A stretch of 9,538 nucleotides of DNA from DATJHM01 sp035493895. GTDB taxonomy: Bacteria > Chloroflexota > Ktedonobacteria > Ktedonobacterales > Ktedonobacteraceae. The notes below the pieces were generated by a model, which worked only from the letters and a program-made list of their open reading frames with translations, was not told the DNA's origin and did not search any database. The stretch is from assembly GCA_035493895.1 (NCBI GenBank), contig DATJHM010000099.1:1-9538 (forward strand), in the 5' to 3' direction. Position numbers and translations under genes: made by a program. Below, in pieces: positions 4,624 to 9,538 of the stretch (its first letter is position 1; each line of letters begins with the position of its first letter).

Positions 4624-5769
4624 TTAGAAGTTGGTAATGATCAGATGTTGAGCATGTTTGTCGTTTCGCTCTTGAAAGTTGACCAGGTATTTTTTATGAA
4701 AAGTACGGATGGTGAACCCATGGTGTTCATAGAGCGGGAGAATGGCGGCCGTATTTTTAATGACGAGCATAAATTTTGCCTGACAGTGCTGGAGGAGATA
4801 ATCGGCAAGGCGCTGCTGATCTTGCAGGTGGAACTCGTTCTGTGTATAGGTACTAAATTCGCTATCATAGGGCGGATCGAGGAAAATGAAGTCATTCTTG
4901 CCCGGTTGATGTTTCAGCAAAAAGGTCTCGAAATCGAGATTTTCGATGGTGGTGCTTGCCAGCAGATTTTGCAAAGTGGGCAAATGCAGGTAGGCGATTT
5001 TCCGAGCCATGTTTTTGCGGTTGTACGAGATACCACCATAGGGCGCGTTGAACTCGCCGCGACGATTATAGCGGAACATGGAGGCGTAAGCATGCTCACG
5101 GACAAAGAAAAAGATCGCTGCCGCTGCCTCCGGCGGTATTTGATAGTGACTAATGTTGTTATATAAATGGCGTAAATGCATATAAAACGCGCTTCGCAGG
5201 GCACTTTCGATATTGGCAAGAACGTCAGGTTCTGAGAGCCGCCATTTACGCTGTTCCAGTGTCTTCATACGTCGTGTTTTGCTGAAGAGATTGCGTTGTA
5301 GCTCTTGAAAAAAGTTCTCTCGATGCTCAACAAAAAAAGTCTCGAACATGCTGGAAAATTCGCTGGTATGTTCGACGATAAAGTGCAGCAGTTTCTCCTG
5401 AATCTCTGGCTGTGAGCACTGGTTGGTTGAATAGGTCGTGTAGAGCTGGACCAGATGCGAGGCGCTATGCGTCAGGAGCGGCGTGAGGGATTGGCTGGCG
5501 TGTAAGAGCATTTCCAGTGCCGTAAAGAACGAGGAATCCTGGCGCGCTATCATGAGATAGAGATTGTAGAGATCGTAGGATTTATCGTTGATGTGGCTGC
5601 GTGGGGACTGAAGCGAAAAGAAAACTGCACCTCCTCCGACAAATGGTTCATAGTAATTTTCAAATGGGGGGACCAGGGGCAGGATATGCTTGAGTTCCCG
5701 CTCCTTGCCCCCGGCCCACTTCAAAAAAGAGGTCAGCTTTCCATTTTTTGCAATTACTATGTCCTGCAT
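4624..5769 (-). CDS. D12-class (Dam-like) DNA adenine N6-methyltransferase
   Basis: A 381-residue enzyme expected to transfer a methyl group from S-adenosylmethionine to N6 of adenine in a short DNA site. Family motifs in order: FLKWAGGKERE (15-25), YYEPFVGGGAVFF (39-51, AdoMet binding), INDKSYDLYNLY (60-71), RYNRRGEFNAPYGG (233-246), the catalytic FLDPPYD (296-302), and the typical end HLIITNF (375-381). It is about 100 residues longer than ordinary Dam because of a helical stretch at roughly 75-190, which may carry target recognition. The start at 5769 has GGGAGG just upstream (spacing 3-4 nt). No restriction endonuclease, Vsr or second subunit is adjacent, so it appears solitary. GATC is a reasonable target given the resemblance to Dam/DpnM, but specificity cannot be read from sequence. 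Family assignment is firm; the biological role (regulation, mismatch repair, protection) is not. Confidence 0.93.
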   Translation of the reverse strand: MQDIVIAKNGKLTSFLKWAGGKERELKHILPLVPPFENYYEPFVGGGAVFFSLQSPRSHINDKSYDLYNLYLMIARQDSSFFTALEMLLHASQSLTPLLTHSASHLVQLYTTYSTNQCSQPEIQEKLLHFIVEHTSEFSSMFETFFVEHRENFFQELQRNLFSKTRRMKTLEQRKWRLSEPDVLANIESALRSAFYMHLRHLYNNISHYQIPPEAAAAIFFFVREHAYASMFRYNRRGEFNAPYGGISYNRKNMARKIAYLHLPTLQNLLASTTIENLDFETFLLKHQPGKNDFIFLDPPYDSEFSTYTQNEFHLQDQQRLADYLLQHCQAKFMLVIKNTAAILPLYEHHGFTIRTFHKKYLVNFQERNDKHAQHLIITNF

Positions 5770-5813
5770 CGTCCTCCCGCCCAGAGCCGACGTGAGGTTC
5801 CACCCGCACTTTG

Positions 5814-5916
5814 CTCGCTTTTACCAGTTTTTCAAGAATTTGTTCGTTATACTTTATCAGTATACTCTAGAAAACGCAATCCTTCTATATAACCTCTTTT
5901 TTCTGCAAAAGCGAGC
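5814..5916. repeat. Wide-spaced short inverted repeat around the methyltransferase upstream region
   Basis: CTCGCTTTT (5814-5822) and AAAAGCGAG (5907-5915) are exact complements about 85 nt apart, and the flanking G5813/C5916 also pair. The AT-rich stretch between them contains minus-strand TATACT and TATAAC boxes, so the methyltransferase promoter probably lies inside. At this length the repeat may be chance. Confidence 0.3.
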
Positions 5917-5927
5917 GAGAAGCAGAT

Positions 5928-8546
5928 TTATAATGCAAAGATGCCAGCATCAAGAACCTGACCGGGGTCCCAGCGCTGTTTCAGGGCTTGCATGATGGAG
6001 AGCGCCTGTGGTTGGTAGCCAGCACGATCGATGTGCTCGTGCTGATTTATGACAAGAGCATACCCTTCCAGCCGTAATGCGTCCTGGCGTAGCGCGGAGA
6101 GCCAGGAGTTGCTTGCTCCTGCTTTATCGACCGGTTTGAGGGCATAGATGAGACCATTGCCCATATCGGCAATAAAGGGAGTTTCCTGTAGCTGTGCGGC
6201 GTGATCTTGCAGGTAGGCAGGCAGATCTTTGACGGGCAGACCGATACGTACGAGCAGATCGCGCTCTGTAGCCTGCGCGAGAAAGGCGGCCCAGGTCTGA
6301 CTGCCGGTTGGCTCAGAAACGGTAAGGGGTTCTGGAGCTCCGCTGGCATGCAGTTTCTGGCGTACCTGGTCCAGTTCGACCTGGACATCCTCTGGCAGCC
6401 CTTCAACTGTATAGGCGAGTGTATAGGGCGTCTGGAGAGGAGAAGAGCCCTGCCCATTTTTGTACAGCACAATGGCGGAACTGATCAGCGCCAGGGGTAG
6501 AAGTTCGCGGCTCCAGCGTAGACCGTGACGCAGATCATCGATCGGAATCAATAATGTCTGTTTCACGCGAGGTTGTACCATGATCTTGAGCGTTACTTCG
6601 GTGATGAGGCCCAGCGAGCCATAGGAGCCGATAAAAGCTTTGGTGAGATCGTAGCCTGCCACGTTTTTCACGATCGGTCGACCGGTGCGAATCACCCGGC
6701 CATCGGCGAGGGCAACGGTGGTGCTCAGGACAACATCACGGATCGCGCCGTAGCGCATGCGTTGGGGCGCATTGACATTGGCAGAGATCAGGCCACCGAT
6801 GGTAGCCTCAGGCCAGGGCGAGACCATAGCGAGCTGCTTACCATCCTGAGCCAGGAAAGCCTGCACTTCGGCATAGGTAGTGCCAGCGCCAACGATGACG
6901 TACAGATCATCGGGCGCATAGGTTTTGATACCTGTCAGAGCGCCTGTCTCGATTCTGACGATACCGGGCTGCACTGGCAAATCCTGGTTGGAGATCAGGG
7001 CTCGCCGTCTGGTATGAGCCAGGGCGCGTAATGCCTGCGCAGCCTCCTCGGCACTGGTGGGTGCCAGGACCGCGCCAATGGTTTTTGACAGGGCAGAGAG
7101 ATCGGTGGTGGTATCCGTGGTCGGGCTGGTCATGTATCCGGCGTAAGGGCCAGACACGTTGTCATTGGGACGCGGAAAGACTTTGCCTGGATTCAGAAGA
7201 TTTTGTGGATCGAAGGCCTGTTTGACATCCCACATTGCCAGCAGTTCGGCAGGCTTGTGCATCAGCGACATGTAATCGCGCTTCTCAATGCCAACGCCAT
7301 GCTCGCCGGTCAGGGTGCCGCCCAGTTGCACGCTGCGTTGTACCATCTCGCGTCCAGCATGGTGAATCCGTTCGCGCAGGTTGGGGTCTTCGGGATCAGG
7401 AATCAAGATCATCGGGTGGAGATTGCCGTCGCCTGCATGCAGGACATGTCCGGCCCGTAACTGATAGCGTGCCAGAATCCGGTCAACTTCGGACAGCATT
7501 TCGGACAGGTGGCTGCGTGGCACGGTCACGTCGATAGTGAGATAGGAGGGTGCCAGACGCGCAACTGCGCCACCGACACTCTTACGGGCGAGCCAGATCT
7601 TGTACCGTTCCTCCTCGTTTGTCGAGACACGCATGTCATGGCCATTGTGCTGTTCCAGGATATGGGTAATCTCGTCGACCTGAGCATCCAGGCTCTCGGG
7701 GAAGCCGTCGATTTCAATAATCAGGAGGGCTCCAGCATCCAGCGGCAAACCGGCGTGTGCGAATGGTTCGACGATCGAGATAATCTGGCGATCCATCATT
7801 TCCATGGTGGCGGGTACCAGACCGGCGGCGATGATGCTCGATACTGCCTGACCAGCCTGCTCGATCGAGTCAAAAATGCCGAGCAGCGTCTTGACGCCGG
7901 GAGGGTTACGCAGGAGGCGCACTGATACGGAGATGATCAATGCAAGCATGCCTTCGCTGCCGGTGATCAGGCCGCAGAGGTCGTACTCGGGATAATCCAG
8001 GGCGCGACCGCCAACGTATACATGCTGTCCGTTTGCCAGGACTACTTCCAGGCCGGTGACATAATTTGTTGTGACACCATACTTAAAACAGTGGGGTCCT
8101 CCTGAGTTCTCGGCCACATTGCCGCCAATGGTTGAGGCGCGCTGGCTGGCCGGGTCAGGTGGAAAATAGAGCCCGGAAGGTTTGACGCGCTCATCCAGGC
8201 GCAAGTTGATCATGGCGGCTTCGACGACAGCGCTACGTCCTTGCAGGTCGACCTCACGGATCTGGTTCATATGTGAGAACTCAACGATCACGCCTCCTCG
8301 ATCTGCAACGGCTCCTCCCGAGAGTCCTGTTCCGGCACCACGTGCGACCAGCGGGACATTATGTTCCACTGCCCAACGCATCAGTCGTACCAGTTCGTCG
8401 GCTGTGCGTGGAAACGCGACGCCATCAGGAGCACCTTTATCGACGCCGCCGTCTACCTCATAAGAGATAAGGGAAGATTTGTCGATAAAGATTTGCCCCC
8501 TGGGCAGAACCTTGAGTAACGAACTGAGAACAGTCTCTTGTAACAT
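5928..8546 (-). CDS. glcD: Glycolate oxidase GlcD-GlcE fusion (FAD-linked oxidase)
   Basis: An 872-residue fusion of two related flavoprotein subunits that are separate genes in most bacteria. They oxidise glycolate or a similar 2-hydroxy acid (D-lactate, 2-hydroxyglutarate), passing electrons on through an Fe-S partner. Residues about 1-458 are GlcD: FAD-binding loop PLVARGAGTGLSGGAV (65-80), ASTIGGNVAENSGG (137-150), HVLHAGDGNLHP (367-378), GGTLTGEHGVG (409-419) and the end FDPQNLLNPGKVFP (445-458). A short linker (459-485) joins GlcE: LYVIVGAGTTYAEVQAFL (548-565), ATIGGLISANVNAP (581-594), NVAGYDLTKAFIGSYGSLG (628-646), and the family-typical ending DPGQVLDAGIF. The Gly-rich loop expected near 514-520 of the GlcE half is missing (RRALISN). 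The frame opens 42 codons earlier, but ATG 8546 has AGAAAGG 7 nt upstream and starts right at the domain. No glcF is present in the window. Confidence 0.9.
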   Translation of the reverse strand: MLQETVLSSLLKVLPRGQIFIDKSSLISYEVDGGVDKGAPDGVAFPRTADELVRLMRWAVEHNVPLVARGAGTGLSGGAVADRGGVIVEFSHMNQIREVDLQGRSAVVEAAMINLRLDERVKPSGLYFPPDPASQRASTIGGNVAENSGGPHCFKYGVTTNYVTGLEVVLANGQHVYVGGRALDYPEYDLCGLITGSEGMLALIISVSVRLLRNPPGVKTLLGIFDSIEQAGQAVSSIIAAGLVPATMEMMDRQIISIVEPFAHAGLPLDAGALLIIEIDGFPESLDAQVDEITHILEQHNGHDMRVSTNEEERYKIWLARKSVGGAVARLAPSYLTIDVTVPRSHLSEMLSEVDRILARYQLRAGHVLHAGDGNLHPMILIPDPEDPNLRERIHHAGREMVQRSVQLGGTLTGEHGVGIEKRDYMSLMHKPAELLAMWDVKQAFDPQNLLNPGKVFPRPNDNVSGPYAGYMTSPTTDTTTDLSALSKTIGAVLAPTSAEEAAQALRALAHTRRRALISNQDLPVQPGIVRIETGALTGIKTYAPDDLYVIVGAGTTYAEVQAFLAQDGKQLAMVSPWPEATIGGLISANVNAPQRMRYGAIRDVVLSTTVALADGRVIRTGRPIVKNVAGYDLTKAFIGSYGSLGLITEVTLKIMVQPRVKQTLLIPIDDLRHGLRWSRELLPLALISSAIVLYKNGQGSSPLQTPYTLAYTVEGLPEDVQVELDQVRQKLHASGAPEPLTVSEPTGSQTWAAFLAQATERDLLVRIGLPVKDLPAYLQDHAAQLQETPFIADMGNGLIYALKPVDKAGASNSWLSALRQDALRLEGYALVINQHEHIDRAGYQPQALSIMQALKQRWDPGQVLDAGIFAL

Positions 8547-8642
8547 CGTTGTACCTTTCTCACATGAATTGATATAGTATGGATAGGGATGAACTGCCCG
8601 GATTATTCCTTTATATGGGTTGGGGAGCAGTTCCTTACCTGT

Positions 8643-8672
8643 ATTGTATCTTCTATTGTATCGTTGGGCCAA
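8643..8672 (-). promoter_or_regulatory. Candidate promoter of the GlcDE gene with a 9-bp direct repeat
   Basis: On the minus strand TTGGCC (8667-8672) and TACAAT (8643-8648) are 18 bp apart, about 100 bp before the start codon. The -10 lies in a direct repeat: TATTGTATC on the plus strand at 8642-8650 and 8654-8662, one helical turn apart (12 bp). The repeat could be a regulator site or give a second -10. Confidence 0.35.
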
Positions 8673-8767
8673 TGGGTAGGTATCGCTTGCCAGATAAAGG
8701 GGGCATGCATCTATGGATCGGACACAATGGCGACGGGAGAGACGCTTGTGGAATGAAGTTCCTACAT

Positions 8768-8904
8768 ATGCTACACACCCTACATAACCTACACTGACGC
8801 GCTACCAAGTTTTTTCCAAAAATGCTACACATCCTACATCACCTACATTGACGCGTTACCACATTTTTTCCAAAAATGCTACACATCCTACATCACCTAC
8901 ACCA
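8768..8904. repeat. 54-bp tandem repeat, about 2.5 copies
   Basis: Units begin at 8768, 8822 and 8876 (the last one partial), each ATGCTACACA(C/T)CCTACAT... and ending in a TTTTTTCCAAAA block. Copies 2 and 3 are nearly identical over their shared part; copy 1 differs at several bases. Within each unit CTACA recurs every 9 bp or so (GCTACACAT, CCTACATCA, CCTACATTG), giving a second level of repetition. No gene is obvious. The unit length is a multiple of three, but the first copy contains a stop in the frame that is open across the others. Confidence 0.85.
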
Positions 8905-9297
8905 TGCCGACTTCAGCGAGATCTTCTCCTGATACGCTTCCCTATACCAGCACTGCACGTGTCCCCATGTCGATGTTGCACTGTCCCTCTCTCAGGCGAC
9001 ATCATGAGTGTGAGTGCCGGGCGGAAGGGAGTGTTTGTCCCTACTAATAGGTATATTCGGCACATGGTGAGATTTCTGAAGAGTCTCTGCGAAATTCTTT
9101 TTTTGGGAATGGATGTGTTGGAGTTCATGAGACAAGTCGCAATGTCACGGAGAGAAGGAGAGTTTCCTCTCAATTCCGTAGTGTCGCTGCTTGTCTGCGA
9201 CCGGGGGCGACGAATACGCATCAACAGAAGAAAGGTTCGGTTTGACCCCCGTCTCAATCGATGGCGGAAAGGGTTCGTGAACGGGGGTCGCGTGGGA
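8905..9297. other. Stretch without a confident gene; plus frame open throughout
   Basis: I recognise no conserved protein here. The plus frame beginning at 8788 has no stop up to the end of the window, with ATG codons at 9004 and 9064. The minus strand has a 140-codon open frame at 8913-9335 opposite it. Neither has a good ribosome site or a recognisable translation: the plus product is Arg-rich without clear domains. A 9-bp inverted repeat GACCCCCGT/ACGGGGGTC (9244-9252 and 9281-9289) is present. It could be a decayed mobile-element gene or non-coding. Confidence 0.4.
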
Positions 9298-9421
9298 TGG
9301 GATAAACCGCATCCCCTACCTGTTAGCGAGGGCAAGAGGGCCGGTGGGGAAACGCAGATCCCGCGTGACGTGATTTACCTTTTCGTCTTCCTATTGCAGG
9401 TAGGGGATGCGGTTTATCCCA
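9298..9421. repeat. 25-bp perfect inverted repeat enclosing 74 nt (MITE-like)
   Basis: Left arm 9298-9322 (starts TGGGATAAACCGC) and right arm 9397-9421 are exact reverse complements. The 74-nt interior shows no coding signal. A perfect 25-bp repeat is very unlikely by chance. A 124-bp unit with long terminal inverted repeats fits a miniature inverted-repeat element, a paired insertion-sequence end, or a long structured RNA. I cannot see a clear target-site duplication (left flank GCGTGGGA, right flank ATACTG). Confidence 0.75.
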
Positions 9422-9441
9422 ATACTGTTCAAATAAGAAGA

Positions 9442-9503
9442 AGGCTCCAGATGTGGCATACTAAAAAGAAAAAATCTACCAAAAGCATGCCAGGAAGGAG
9501 CCT
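9442..9503 (+). promoter_or_regulatory. Leader hairpin that would hide the ribosome site of the next gene
   Basis: AGGCTCC (9442-9448) pairs with GGAGCCT (9497-9503), and inside it TGGCAT (9454-9459) pairs with ATGCCA (9487-9492), separated by a small internal loop. The right arm contains the Shine-Dalgarno of the ORF starting at 9508 (GGAAGGAG, 9493-9500). Folding of a read-through transcript would therefore block translation, a control known from some insertion sequences. Alternatively it is simply part of the element's terminal structure. Confidence 0.5.
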
Positions 9504-9507
9504 CCCC

Positions 9508-9538
9508 ATGCCATATAGCGTACGCCAAATTGCTCCGG
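9508..9538 (+). CDS. Start of a gene running off the window, probably a transposase
   Basis: ATG 9508 follows GGAAGGAG with 7 nt spacing and reads MPYSVRQIAP before the window ends. Ten residues are too few for family assignment. The repeat-rich setting, the masked ribosome site and the lack of host-type context suggest an insertion-sequence gene (inference). The same frame is also open far upstream, but only this ATG has a convincing ribosome site. Confidence 0.45.
   Translation, partial: MPYSVRQIAP

Noticed and set aside
4516..5166. 216-codon plus-strand ORF opposite the methyltransferase gene
   Set aside because: Antisense shadow of a gene with intact D12 motifs; no matching protein pattern on the plus strand.
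8547..8672. 42-residue N-terminal extension of the GlcDE fusion
   Set aside because: The domain begins at Met 8546, which has its own ribosome site. The upstream codons overlap the likely promoter and look non-coding.
8768..8904. CRISPR array
   Set aside because: Units are contiguous 54-bp tandem repeats with internal 9-bp periodicity, not short conserved repeats separated by unique spacers, and no cas genes are present.
8913..9335. 140-codon minus-strand ORF
   Set aside because: Arg/Ser/Thr/Pro-rich translation with no domain, no ribosome site, and overlap with the left arm of the 25-bp inverted repeat. Probably a mirror of the open plus-strand frame.

Overview
The window looks like bacterial chromosome from a large, repeat-rich genome of roughly 50% GC. 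The best guess is a Chloroflexota soil organism of the Ktedonobacteria type. That guess is inference: it rests on the general look of the genes (small tandem coiled-coil paralogues, many hairpins and short repeats, scattered mobile-element parts), and no marker gene fixes the taxon.

Left edge (1-640): the C-terminal catalytic part of a tyrosine recombinase runs in from the left. About 120 bp after its stop lies the 3' part of a tRNA gene (anticodon loop to discriminator, probably Val-UAC) without a matching 5' half. This is the expected right end (attR) of an integrated element lying mostly to the left of the window. Two U-tract terminators follow.

637-2480: a minus-strand pair (XRE-type repressor plus a small single-pass membrane protein) has a candidate promoter and a 15-bp palindrome placed like an autoregulatory operator. 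Opposite it is a plus-strand run of three related coiled-coil ORFs behind a good sigma-70-type promoter: a full copy with 21-bp (7-residue) DNA repeats, a 49-residue truncated duplicate, and a diverged third member. A large hairpin closes the run.

2480-4623: a hairpin-rich gap, then a secreted modular protein on the minus strand (signal/anchor, beta-sandwich carbohydrate-binding-like region, Pro/Thr/Ser linker, lysozyme-like transglycosylase domain). Its upstream gap carries three DnaA-box-like 9-mers in one orientation within 42 bp.

4624-8546: two minus-strand genes: a solitary D12-class (Dam-like) adenine methyltransferase with no restriction enzyme beside it, and an 872-residue natural fusion of the glycolate oxidase subunits GlcD and GlcE. 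No iron-sulfur subunit GlcF is in the window.

8547-9538: almost 1 kb without a confident gene. It holds a 54-bp tandem repeat, a 25-bp perfect inverted repeat around a 74-nt spacer, a frame that stays open for about 250 codons, and at the right edge the start of a probable transposase-like gene whose Shine-Dalgarno lies inside an imperfect hairpin.

I do not see a complete new defence, biosynthetic or mobile system. The observations most worth following are the tRNA-fragment attachment site, the DnaA-box cluster, the coiled-coil paralogue array, the GlcDE fusion with an eroded second FAD loop, and the repeat structures at the right end.
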